A DNA stretch of 53,630 nucleotides from Streptomyces lycii (lineage in GTDB: Bacteria; Actinomycetota; Actinomycetes; Streptomycetales; Streptomycetaceae). The DNA lies in the NCBI RefSeq assembly GCF_009735685.1, contig NZ_WHPN01000262.1, forward strand, positions 1-53,630, read 5' to 3'. The number at the start of each line of letters is the position of its first letter. Positions within the stretch are counted from its first letter, which is position 1. The position numbers and the translations under genes were made by a program. The notes beneath the pieces were generated by a model that saw only the letters and a program-made list of their open reading frames with translations, was not told the DNA's origin and made no database searches. Below are positions 41,784 through 49,496 of this stretch, piece after piece.

Positions 41784-43124
41784 ATGGAACAGGCAGTGAT
41801 CCGCAAACTGACCTGGAGGTTGCTGCCGTTCCTCGGCCTGCTCTATGTGATCGCCTACATCGACCGGTCCAACGTCGGTTTCGCCAAGCTGGAGCTCCAG
41901 GCCGAACTCGGCGTCAGCGCCACCGCCTTCACCCTCGGGCAGGTCTTCTTCTTCACCGCGTACGCCATCTTCGAGGTGCCCAGCAACCTCGTCCTGCACC
42001 GGGTCGGCGCCCCGCGGTGGATCGCGCGCATCCTGCTCACCTGGGGCCTGATCACCATGGCCACCGCGCTGGTCACCACCACCTGGCAGTTCTACGCCGC
42101 CCGCTTCCTGCTCGGCGCCGCCGAGGCCGGTTTCTTCCCCGGCGTGCTCTACTACCTCGCGCGCTGGTTCCCGGGCAACCACCGGGCCCGCGCCATCGGC
42201 TTCTTCATGCTCGCCGCCCCCGTGTCGTTCATCCTCGGCAACCCGGTCATGGGGCTGCTGACGGACCTCGGCGGCACCTGGGGCATGGCGGGCTGGCAGT
42301 GGGTGTTCGTCGCCACCGGGCTGCCCGCCGTGCTGATCGTGCCCGCCGTGCTGACCCTGCTGCCGCGCGACCCGCACTCCGCGGGCTGGCTGACCGCGCC
42401 CGAACGCTCCTGGCTGACCGGGGCCCTGGCCGACGGCGAAGCCGCCGCGGGCCGCCAGCCGCACAGCACCCTCGCCGTGCTCCGCGACCGGCGGGTGCTG
42501 ACCGCCGCCGTCTTCTTCCTCGCCTTCCCGCTGTCCACCTACGGGCTGTCCTTCTGGCTGCCCAGCATCATCGACGCCTTCGGCGGCCTGTCCGGCGCCG
42601 CTGTCGGGCTGATCTCGGCGCTGCCGTACGTCTGTGTGGCGGCCGGACTCGTCGTCGTTCCCCGGCTGGTGGCCCGGCACGACGCGCCGTACGCCTGGCT
42701 CGCCGCGATGCTCGCCCTCACGGTCGCCGGCCTGGCGGTCACCACGCTGGCCTCGTCGCCCGTCGTCCAGATGCTCGGGCTGTGCGCCGCCGCGGTCGGC
42801 GGCTTCGCGGCGCAGCCCGCCTTCTGGGCACTGATCCCCCGCTTCCTCGCGGGTGCGGCCGCGGCGGCCGGGATCGCGGCGGTGAACGCGATCGGCAACC
42901 TGGGCGGCGGCTTCGGACCGCTGGGCATCGCCGCCGTCGTGGACCGTACGGGCAACGCGCTGACCGGAATGCTGTTCCTGCTCGCGGTGGCGGCGGCGGG
43001 CCTGGCCGCGGTGCCGGTGCTGCGCCGGGTCCTCGGCGACGGTCCCGCCCGTGCGGACCGGGCGGACCGGGCGGACCGGGCGGCGGGCACGGAGACCTCG
43101 GCCGGGACCCCGGCCGAACACTGA
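41784..43124 (+). CDS. MFS transporter, anion:cation symporter (ACS) family
   Basis: 446 aa with 12 membrane helices. LLPFLGLLYVIAYIDRSNVGFAKLELQAELGVSATAFTLGQVFFFTAYAIFEVPSNLVLHRVGAPRWIARILLTWG is the ACS (tartrate/4-hydroxyphenylacetate/phthalate) signature, and FLLGAAEAGFFPGVLYYLARWFPGNHRARA follows. These carry organic anions in with protons. GAGGGAG precedes the ATG. The C-terminal tail ends in a 9-base repeat (RADRADRA). No catabolic genes are beside it, so the substrate is open. Confidence 0.9.
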   Translation: MEQAVIRKLTWRLLPFLGLLYVIAYIDRSNVGFAKLELQAELGVSATAFTLGQVFFFTAYAIFEVPSNLVLHRVGAPRWIARILLTWGLITMATALVTTTWQFYAARFLLGAAEAGFFPGVLYYLARWFPGNHRARAIGFFMLAAPVSFILGNPVMGLLTDLGGTWGMAGWQWVFVATGLPAVLIVPAVLTLLPRDPHSAGWLTAPERSWLTGALADGEAAAGRQPHSTLAVLRDRRVLTAAVFFLAFPLSTYGLSFWLPSIIDAFGGLSGAAVGLISALPYVCVAAGLVVVPRLVARHDAPYAWLAAMLALTVAGLAVTTLASSPVVQMLGLCAAAVGGFAAQPAFWALIPRFLAGAAAAAGIAAVNAIGNLGGGFGPLGIAAVVDRTGNALTGMLFLLAVAAAGLAAVPVLRRVLGDGPARADRADRADRAAGTETSAGTPAEH

Positions 43125-43252
43125 CCCGGTTCCGGCCCCGCGCGTCCGGCGCGCGGGGCCGGGGCCGGCACCACCGCCGAGGCAGGCGCCTCCGCCGAGG
43201 CCGGGCCACCACCGCCGGGGCCAGCGCCGCCGCCGCGGACCACAGGGACCAA

Positions 43253-43328
43253 CGGCACGGCCGGGGACCAGCGGCACGGCCGGGAACCAACGGCACGGCC
43301 GGGAACCAACGGCACGGCCGGGAACCAC
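43253..43328. repeat. 19-bp tandem repeat, four copies
   Basis: Units of CGGCACGGCCGGGRACCAR lie at 43253, 43272, 43291 and 43310. Looser GGGGACAGACCCGGGCC units follow (43360-43410). These fill the 43125-43591 gap, with no gene seen. Confidence 0.9.
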
Positions 43329-43527
43329 CGTCACGAACGCGGGCCGCCGCCCCGGACCGGGGGACAGACCCGGGCCAGGGGACAGACCCGGGCCGGGGGA
43401 CAGACCCGCATCGGGAGCATGCCCGGACCGTGGGGCAAGCCGGGATCGGGAGCAGATCCGGACCGGGGAGCAGACCCGGCCCGTGGGGCAGACCCGGCCC
43501 GGGGAGCAGGCCCCGGGCCCCCTTCGG

Positions 43528-43562
43528 CCACGAGTCGCCACGAGTCGCCACGAGTCGAGTCG
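43528..43562. repeat. 10-bp tandem repeat CCACGAGTCG x3
   Basis: Three perfect copies plus a half copy (AGTCG) lie 30 bases from the stop of the 43592 gene. Confidence 0.9.
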
Positions 43563-43591
43563 CCGGGCGGGCCCGCGGAGCCGCCCGGGGC

Positions 43592-44182
43592 TCAGACCGC
43601 GGCCGGCCGCCAGCCCGGGTCACGCCCGATGAACCCCAGCAGCCGGTCGAAGCGCGGCGCGCTCTCGGGCACCGGTACGGGCTCACCGAAGGCGCCCCTC
43701 TTCCGCCCCGTCGGCGCCATCGTCGCGGCCAGCGCCTCCACGTCGTCCAGGACCGCGGGGTCCGGCTCCTCGAAGTCCAGGCCGGTGGCCCGTGACAGGT
43801 CCCAGGCGTGCACCGTCAGGTCGATCACGGCCATCGAGCCGACCGTACGGGCCGGAAGCTGGAGGGAGCCGATCCGGCCGTCCTCGGCGCCGGGCTCCGA
43901 CCACGCCGCCGCCAGCCGCTTCGACTCCTCCTCGAAACGGGCGCGCCAGTCACCTCCCGCGCCCAGATGGTCGGGGGTGGCGGAGAAGTCCGCCTCCCGC
44001 TTCGCGGCCAGGTCCTGGAAGCTGACGACCACATGCGTCAGATGGTTCAGCAGCGCCCGCACGTCGTACTCGGCGCAGGGCGTCGGCAGCCCGAGCATGT
44101 CGTCGCGCACTCCGCGCACCACCGGTACGGCGCGCGCGGCCGCCCGTTCGATGAGTTCGCCGGTCCTCGTCGTCGTAGTCAT
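43592..44182 (-). CDS. TIGR03086-family (DinB/maleylpyruvate isomerase-like) protein
   Basis: 196 aa. LPTPCAEYDVRALLNHLTHVVVSFQDLAA is the metal-binding N-terminal helix pair (His in NHLTH). SMAVIDLTVHAWDLSRATGL supplies the further His. It belongs to the four-helix DinB-like superfamily in which some members use mycothiol. The function of this subgroup is not known. The ATG is seven bases after a minus-strand TAGCGT, so the mRNA is probably leaderless. It is divergent from the AraC gene. Confidence 0.85.
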   Translation of the reverse strand: MTTTTRTGELIERAAARAVPVVRGVRDDMLGLPTPCAEYDVRALLNHLTHVVVSFQDLAAKREADFSATPDHLGAGGDWRARFEEESKRLAAAWSEPGAEDGRIGSLQLPARTVGSMAVIDLTVHAWDLSRATGLDFEEPDPAVLDDVEALAATMAPTGRKRGAFGEPVPVPESAPRFDRLLGFIGRDPGWRPAAV

Positions 44183-44189
44183 GTGCGCG

Positions 44190-44249
44190 ACGCTACGCAG
44201 ACGGGGCGGGCCGCGGCTTGAAAAAACGCGACACGCGACGGCTTAGGAT
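44190..44249. promoter_or_regulatory. Back-to-back leaderless promoters between TIGR03086 and AraC genes
   Basis: Leftward: TAGCGT (44190-44195, minus strand) with seven bases to the ATG at 44182. Rightward: TAGGAT (44244-44249) with seven bases to the ATG at 44257. CTTGAAAAAACGCG in the middle (44217-44230) could supply both -35 contacts, though spacers of 20-21 are long. The gap is only 74 bases. Confidence 0.6.
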
Positions 44250-44256
44250 CGGCGCC

Positions 44257-45060
44257 ATGGCAGGTCCGCGGCGCGACACGCGGGGCATCGTCGACGCCCC
44301 GGAACTCTTCGCGCGGGTCCGCTTCCGGCGCCGCGAGCCGGCGGTGCCGCTGCGGCCGTATGTGGAGCTGTACTGGCTGATCGACTGGGACCTGCCAGAG
44401 CCGTACGTCACGCACGTGGTGCCGCACCCCAGCGTGAACCTGGTCTTCCAGCGCCACGGTGCCGCCGCCCCGGCGTCCGGCGAGGTCGCGGGCATCGGGC
44501 TGGAGCTGTTCACGCAGAAGCTGGCGGACGCCGGGCGGGTGTGCGGTGTGCAGTTCCGGCCGGGCGGCTTCCGCCCGTTCGCGCCGGACGCGCCGGTGTC
44601 CCGGTGGACCGGCCGGCGGCTGCCGCACACCCACGTCTTCCCCGGTACGGACGCCGCCCCGGCGGACGTCCTCGAACCGGCGGACGAGGACGAGCGGGTC
44701 GCCGCCCTGGACGCCTTCCTGCTGGCGCACGGCCCGGTCCCGGACCCGCGGGCGGAACTGGCGGTGGAGCTGGTGCAGCGGATCCGCACCGACCGCACGA
44801 TCCGCCGGGTCGCGGACTTCGCCCGCACGGAGGGCGTGTCGGTGCGCTCGCTCCAGCGCCTCTTCGCGGCGTACGTCGGCGTGAGCCCGAAGTGGGTCCT
44901 GCTGCGCTACCGGATCCACGAGGCCATGGAGCGGGCGGAGTCCGGCACGGAGGTGGACTGGCCGGAACTCGCGGCGGAACTCGGCTACAGCGACCAGGCC
45001 CACCTGGTCCGCGACTTCACGGCGACGGTCGGCGTCCCGCCGACGGCCTACGCCCGCTGA
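44257..45060 (+). CDS. AraC family regulator (DUF6597-like N-terminus)
   Basis: 267 aa. An N-terminal sensor domain (LRPYVELYWLIDWDLPEPYVTHVVPHPSVNLVFQ, VQFRPGGFRPF) precedes the AraC double HTH (about 170-267: RIRTDRTIRRVADFARTEGVSVRSLQRLFAAYVGVSPKWVLLRYRIHEAMERA, LAAELGYSDQAHLVRDFTATVGVPPTAYAR). I chose the ATG at 44257 because of the TAGGAT box placed for a leaderless transcript. It may control the divergent TIGR03086 gene. Confidence 0.88.
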   Translation: MAGPRRDTRGIVDAPELFARVRFRRREPAVPLRPYVELYWLIDWDLPEPYVTHVVPHPSVNLVFQRHGAAAPASGEVAGIGLELFTQKLADAGRVCGVQFRPGGFRPFAPDAPVSRWTGRRLPHTHVFPGTDAAPADVLEPADEDERVAALDAFLLAHGPVPDPRAELAVELVQRIRTDRTIRRVADFARTEGVSVRSLQRLFAAYVGVSPKWVLLRYRIHEAMERAESGTEVDWPELAAELGYSDQAHLVRDFTATVGVPPTAYAR

Positions 45061-45074
45061 CACCGATCCTCCCC

Positions 45075-45185
45075 GTGCCGTCGTCGGGCACCTTCCCCTG
45101 CCGTCGCCGGGCGCCTTCCCGTGCCGTCGTCGGGCACCTTCCCCTGCCGTCGCCGGGCGCCTTCCCGTGCCGTCGCCGGGCGCTT
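45075..45185. repeat. 46-bp tandem repeat, 2.4 copies
   Basis: GTGCCGTCGTCGGGCACC starts at 45075 and 45121, with a third partial copy at 45167; each 46-base unit is itself two ~23-base halves. CACGCCCCACGGTTC is repeated at about 45212 and 45237. These fill most of 45061-45354. Confidence 0.9.
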
Positions 45186-45354
45186 CGCGTTCCGCGGTGA
45201 CGACCGCGGTCACGCCCCACGGTTCACGGCCGCTGTCACGCCCCACGGTTCGCAGCCACGTTCGCGGCCGCGGTCCGCGGCCGCGAACACCCTGCCCGGC
45301 GCCCGGACTCCGGCACCGGCCCCGGCGCGCACGGCGGCTTCGACAACCGGCCCC

Positions 45355-45414
45355 AGGATGCAAAGACTTCATTGCACAGAACCCCTTGCAAAGCAGTCTT
45401 TGCATCCTTAGTCT
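45355..45414 (+). promoter_or_regulatory. Autoregulated leaderless promoter with 14-base inverted repeat
   Basis: AGGATGCAAAGACT (45355-45368) and AGTCTTTGCATCCT (45395-45408) are perfect complements 26 bases apart. Between them lie TTGCA (45372-45376) and a -35 TTGCAA (45386-45391). The -10 TAGTCT (45409-45414) follows a 17-base spacer and ends six bases before the ATG at 45421. So the right arm fills the spacer and the gene is probably leaderless. The region is also unusually AT-rich here. Confidence 0.75.
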
Positions 45415-45420
45415 GACCGC

Positions 45421-46107
45421 ATGAGCGAGCGCGAAGCCGAGTCCGGCACCCACGACGGACACACGACCGGGGGCCGGGCGGAGGCCGAGGAGGTCCTGTC
45501 ACTCGACCCCCGGTCGCTGCGCGGACTGGCCCACCCGCTGCGGATCAGGCTGCTCGAAGCGCTGCGCGAGCACGGCCCGGCCACCGCGTCCCGGCTCGCC
45601 GCCCGGCTCGGCGAGTCCAGCGGCGCGACCAGCTACCATCTGCGGCAGCTCGCCGCGCACGGCTTCGTCGTGGACGACCCGGAGCGGGGCACCGGCCGTG
45701 AGCGGTGGTGGAAGGCGGCCCACCGGGGCACGAAGATCGACCGGCTCGACGCGTTCATGCGGCACACCGACCCGGCGGTGCGCGGAGCGATCAGCACGCT
45801 GATGCACGAAGTGGCGACCATCCACGCGCAGGAGCTGAACACCTGGCTCGGCACGATGCACGACTGGCCCGAGGAGTGGCGCAGCGTCTGGGAGTTGAGC
45901 GACTACTCGCTGCGGCTCACCCCGGACCTGGCCCGGGAGATGGCGGCGGAGCTGCACAACGTCGTCGAGGGCTACCGGGCCAGGGCGGTGACGCGCGAGG
46001 AGACGGGGTCGGCGCCGGTCCGGGTCCATGTGCACGCCTTCCCGCGCGCGGAGGGGCAGCAGGCCACACCGGACCGCGGCACCGTCCGGCCCCCGGAAGC
46101 GGACTGA
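45421..46107 (+). CDS. ArsR-like winged-helix regulator
   Basis: 228 aa. The HTH domain is at about residues 25-105: LDPRSLRGLAHPLRIRLLEALREHGPATASRLAARLGESSGATSYHLRQLAAHGFVVDDPERGTGRERWWKAA. The remaining ~120 residues are helical (ALISTLMHEVA-like, AQELNTWLGTMHDWPEEWRSVWELSDYSLRLTPDLAREMAAELHNVV) and typical of the larger ArsR-type regulators of actinomycetes. No metal-binding Cys motif. The operator over its own promoter implies autorepression. No transporter gene follows; the next gene is a 74-aa unknown. Confidence 0.87.
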   Translation: MSEREAESGTHDGHTTGGRAEAEEVLSLDPRSLRGLAHPLRIRLLEALREHGPATASRLAARLGESSGATSYHLRQLAAHGFVVDDPERGTGRERWWKAAHRGTKIDRLDAFMRHTDPAVRGAISTLMHEVATIHAQELNTWLGTMHDWPEEWRSVWELSDYSLRLTPDLAREMAAELHNVVEGYRARAVTREETGSAPVRVHVHAFPRAEGQQATPDRGTVRPPEAD

Positions 46108-46174
46108 CCCCGCGACAGCACCCGGCCCGCGGGCGTGCGACCGCCGCCGGCCCGACATCCCTGGAGGCCCCGCC

Positions 46175-46399
46175 ATGCACAGCGACATTCATCTGCACTT
46201 GCACCGCTTGCGAGCCGCCGAACTCCGGCACGAGGCGCGGACCGCCGCCCGCCCGGACCGCCGCCCGCACGCCGCACGCCCCCGCCCCCACGCCCCGTTG
46301 CTCGCGCTGCGGCACCGCCTCGGCTGGGCCCTGGTCGAGGCCGGTCTGCGGCTCGTACAGCCGGCGGGGCGGCGGATTGCCCGGCGCGCGCTGCCCTGA
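46175..46399 (+). CDS. Small basic protein of unknown function
   Basis: The 74-aa protein starts MHSDIHLHLHRLRAAELRHEARTAARPDRR, with GGAGG eight bases upstream. His- and Arg-rich; a possible amphipathic C-terminal helix (LLALRHRLGWALVEAGLRLVQPAGRRIARRAL). It lies 67 bases after the ArsR-like gene on the same strand, so it may be in its operon. No family known to me. Confidence 0.65.
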   Translation: MHSDIHLHLHRLRAAELRHEARTAARPDRRPHAARPRPHAPLLALRHRLGWALVEAGLRLVQPAGRRIARRALP

Positions 46400-46486
46400 C
46401 GCCGCCCCGCCGGTTCGGGTCCCGGGGCGGGCGGATCGCCCCCGCACGCCGCCCGGGCGCGCCAGGGGCGGGGCGTTCTCCGCCGG

Positions 46487-47467
46487 TCACCCGCCCACAG
46501 CCGCCGCCTCCGCCGGGCCGCGGAAGGTGCGGCGGTAGCTGTGCGGTGTGGTGCCGAGCCGGCGCAGGAAGTGGTGGCGCAGCGCCGGCGCGTCACCGAA
46601 GCCCGCGCGGGCCGCGACGGCGTCCACCGTCAGGTCCGTGTCCTCCAGCAGGTGCTGGGCGTGCAGCAGCCGCTGGCCCAGCATCCACTGGTACGGGGTC
46701 GTACCCGTCTCCTGCCGGAAGCGGCGCGCGAAGGTGCGGGCCGACATGTGGGCGCGCTCGGCGAGGCGGCCCACGGTGACCTCCTCCTCCAGGTTTTCCT
46801 GCATCCAGCGCAGCGAGTCGCCGATGGCGTCACCGGTCTCCTCGCGGGGCAGCGGGTGTTCGACGTACTGGGCCTGCCCGCCCTCCCGGTGCGGCGGCAC
46901 GACCATGCGCCGGGCGATGGCGTTGGCCACCTTGCTGCCCTGTTCGCGGCGGACCAGGTGCAGGCAGGCGTCGATGCCGGCCGCCGTGCCGGCGGAGGTG
47001 ACGACCGGGCCGTCCTCGACGTACAGCACGTCGGGCTCCAGCCGGGCGGCCGGGTACCGCCGGGCCAGTTCGTCCGTGTGGAACCAGTGCGTGGTGCAGC
47101 GCCGCCCGTCGAGCAGTCCGGCGGCCGCGAGCACGAACGCGCCCGAGCACACGCTGAGCACCCAGGCGCCGCGGTCCACGGCCCGGCGCAGCGCGTCGAG
47201 CAGTTCGCCGGAGAACTCCCGGCCGGCGTAGTCGCGGCCCGCCGGGACGGCGATGAGGTCCGCGGTCTCCAGCCGGTCGAGACCGTGCGGGGCGCCGATG
47301 GTGAAGCCGGGGTTGGCCCGGACGGGGCCCGGTTCGGCGGCGACCATGGCGAAGTCGTACACAGGGAGCCCCTGCTCGCTGCGGTCCATGCCGAAGACCT
47401 CGGCGACCACTCCGAGTTCGAAGGCGTTGACCCCGTGGGTGAGCGGGACGGCCACGTTCTTCAGCAT
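46487..47467 (-). CDS. GlxA-family regulator (DJ-1/PfpI domain plus AraC HTH)
   Basis: 326 aa. The DJ-1/PfpI-like domain spans about 1-185 (VAVPLTHGVNAFELGVVAEVFGMDR, WVLSVCSGAFVLAAAGLLDGRRCTTHW; the nucleophile-elbow Cys is present in SVCSGAF). The AraC HTH spans about 225-320 (LEEEVTVGRLAERAHMSARTFARRFRQETGTTPYQWMLGQRLLHAQHLLEDTDLTVDAVAARAGFGDAPALRHHFLRRLGTTPHSYRRTF). Relatives activate genes for amine or amide degradation. No such target is beside it except the small divergent gene. Confidence 0.9.
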   Translation of the reverse strand: MLKNVAVPLTHGVNAFELGVVAEVFGMDRSEQGLPVYDFAMVAAEPGPVRANPGFTIGAPHGLDRLETADLIAVPAGRDYAGREFSGELLDALRRAVDRGAWVLSVCSGAFVLAAAGLLDGRRCTTHWFHTDELARRYPAARLEPDVLYVEDGPVVTSAGTAAGIDACLHLVRREQGSKVANAIARRMVVPPHREGGQAQYVEHPLPREETGDAIGDSLRWMQENLEEEVTVGRLAERAHMSARTFARRFRQETGTTPYQWMLGQRLLHAQHLLEDTDLTVDAVAARAGFGDAPALRHHFLRRLGTTPHSYRRTFRGPAEAAAVGG

Positions 47468-47512
47468 GCTGACAGTGTGGCACCGATCTGGCAGTAATTC
47501 GATGGTGGGCGA

Positions 47513-47526
47513 CAGTGCTGCCACTG
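47513..47526. promoter_or_regulatory. Dyad CAGTG-N4-CACTG between the GlxA-type gene and the small divergent gene
   Basis: A perfect 5-base-arm dyad lies 46 bases upstream of the GlxA-type start, with a related CAGTGTGGCAC at 47473-47483. It is a candidate AraC-type binding region. Confidence 0.4.
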
Positions 47527-47554
47527 CCGGGCGGCTCCCGGGGCGGCCAGAATT

Positions 47555-47827
47555 ATGGACATGGAAACAGCACTCAGCACATTCCTGGACATTGTCGCCC
47601 TCGTCTCCCTGCTGGCCCTCTTCCTCCTCCCGGCGCTCGTCGGGGCGGTCCGCGACCACCGCGTCGACCGGCAACTGCGGGACGCCGAGCAGGGCCGGGA
47701 CCGCCGCACCGGCGTCCTGGTCACGTACGACCTGGCGTACGGGCCGCACCGGGACCGGGTGCGCCGGGCCGGCACCCGCCGCACCCGCCGCCCCACGCCG
47801 CCGGCGCGCGGTCCCCGCGCCGCCTGA
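47555..47827 (+). CDS. Small single-helix membrane protein
   Basis: 90 aa (88 if the second ATG at 47561 is used). One N-terminal membrane helix (ALSTFLDIVALVSLLALFLLPALVGAV) is followed by a basic tail rich in Arg and Pro. There is no ribosome site; CAGAAT (47548-47553), seven bases before the second ATG, could make it leaderless. Unknown function. It is divergent from the GlxA-type gene. Confidence 0.68.
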   Translation: MDMETALSTFLDIVALVSLLALFLLPALVGAVRDHRVDRQLRDAEQGRDRRTGVLVTYDLAYGPHRDRVRRAGTRRTRRPTPPARGPRAA

Positions 47828-47863
47828 ACACCCGGGGCGCCGGGGACGCCGGACGGAATCCCC

Positions 47864-49252
47864 CTACGCCCCGAGCGCCCGGCTCACCGTGTGGATCAGC
47901 AGCCCGGCCAGCGCCCCGACCACCGTGCCGTTGATCCGGATGAACTGGAGGTCCCGCCCGATGTGCGCCTCGATCTTCTTCGAGGTGTGCTCGGCGTCCC
48001 AGCCCGCGACGGTCTCCGTGATCAGTGACGTGATCTCGTCCCGGTACGTCGTCACCACGTGCACCGCCGCGTCCTCCAGCCAGCCGTCGACCTTGCCCTG
48101 GAGCCGTTCGTCCGACGCCATCCGGCGGCCCAGCGACAGCAGGCCGGCGCGGGCGCGGGTGCGCAGCTCGCTGCGCTCGTCCTCCGCCGCCGACACGACC
48201 ATCCGGCGCACCGCGTTCCAGGCGGATGCGATCAGGTCCTGCACCTCGTCCCGGTTCAGGACCTCCGTCTTCAGCCGCTCGACCCGGGCGCGGGTGTCCG
48301 TGTCGGACTGGAGGTCCTGCGCGAAGTCGGTCAGGAAGCGGTCGACGGCACCGCGCGCCGGGTGGTCGGGGACGTCCCGCATCTCGGTGACGAAGCGCAG
48401 CAGCTCCTTGTAGACCCGGTCACCGACCTTGCGGTCCACGAAGCGCGGGGTCCAGCCGGGCGCGCCGCCGGTCACCGCGTCCATCACCGAGTCGCTGTGC
48501 TCGACGAGCCAGTCGTGCGCCCGGACGCACACCAGGTCGACGACCTTGCGGTGCCCGCCGTCCGCGACGATCTTGTCGAGCATGCCGCCGATGCCCGGCG
48601 CGATCTCCTGCGCCTCGGCGCGCCGCGTCACCGCCTCGCCGACGACGGCCTGCACGTCCGCGTCGCGCAGCACGGTCAGCGCGCCCCGCAGCGCGGTGGA
48701 CAGCTCGGCCGTGACGCGTTCGGCGTTGGCGGGCTCGGCCAGCCAGCCGCCGAGCCGGCTGCCGATGCCGACGGCGCGCAGCCGCTCCCGTACGACGTCG
48801 GAGGAGAGAAAGTTCTCCCCGACGAAGTCGCCGAGGCTGCGGCCGAGCGTGTCCTTCTTCGTCGGGATGATCGCGGTGTGCGGGATCGGCAGGCCCAGCG
48901 GGTGCCGGAAGAGCGCCGTCACCGCGAACCAGTCGGCGAGCGCGCCGACCATGCCGGCCTCGGCCGCCGCCGCGACATAACCCGCCCACGCCCCGGCGCC
49001 GGCGCTGCCCGCCCACTCCGCGAGCGCGTAGACGACCGCGACCAGGACGAGCATCCCGGTCGCGATCGTCTTCATCTGCCGTACGCCGCGCCGCTTCTCC
49101 TCGTCGGCGAGGCTGAACACACCGGGCCCGCGCGCCCCCCTCGGCGCCTTCTGCCCGGCGGGCGCGGCGGTGTCGGCGGCCGTTCCCGCCGGGCCGGGCC
49201 GCCGGGGGCCCGGCCGGCCGGACGCCGGTTCATCCACGTTCGTACGTTCCAT
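47864..49252 (-). CDS. DUF445 family membrane protein
   Basis: 462 aa. A cytoplasmic tail of ~58 residues, then a membrane helix (MKTIATGMLVLVAVVYALAEW) and the DUF445 block GAWAGYVAAAAEAGMVGALADWFAVTALFRHPLGLPIPHTAIIPTKKDTLGRSLGDFVGENFL. A long helical, repeat-like middle follows, with a C-terminal helix (GTVVGALAGLLIHTVSRALG). Role is unknown; relatives (YjiN/YheB) are inner-membrane proteins. GGGTGGAG precedes the ATG. Confidence 0.87.
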   Translation of the reverse strand: MERTNVDEPASGRPGPRRPGPAGTAADTAAPAGQKAPRGARGPGVFSLADEEKRRGVRQMKTIATGMLVLVAVVYALAEWAGSAGAGAWAGYVAAAAEAGMVGALADWFAVTALFRHPLGLPIPHTAIIPTKKDTLGRSLGDFVGENFLSSDVVRERLRAVGIGSRLGGWLAEPANAERVTAELSTALRGALTVLRDADVQAVVGEAVTRRAEAQEIAPGIGGMLDKIVADGGHRKVVDLVCVRAHDWLVEHSDSVMDAVTGGAPGWTPRFVDRKVGDRVYKELLRFVTEMRDVPDHPARGAVDRFLTDFAQDLQSDTDTRARVERLKTEVLNRDEVQDLIASAWNAVRRMVVSAAEDERSELRTRARAGLLSLGRRMASDERLQGKVDGWLEDAAVHVVTTYRDEITSLITETVAGWDAEHTSKKIEAHIGRDLQFIRINGTVVGALAGLLIHTVSRALGA

Positions 49253-49496
49253 CCACTCCACCCGTTCGCGCCGGTCCCCCACTGCATTGTCCCTGAGTGC
49301 CGCGTCGATGGAACGAACAGCGCCCGCACCGCGTCCTGAAGTGCGGGGCCGGTACCCGGCCGCCCGCCGGGCCTTGATCCCAGCATGGGACCATGGAAGT
49401 GTCCGCCGAGTGCGCCGACGTCGCCGCCGCCGGCCGGACCCCTTCGCGTCGTACCCCGGAGCCTTGGGCTCCCCTGTCCGAGGAGACAATCCGAGC

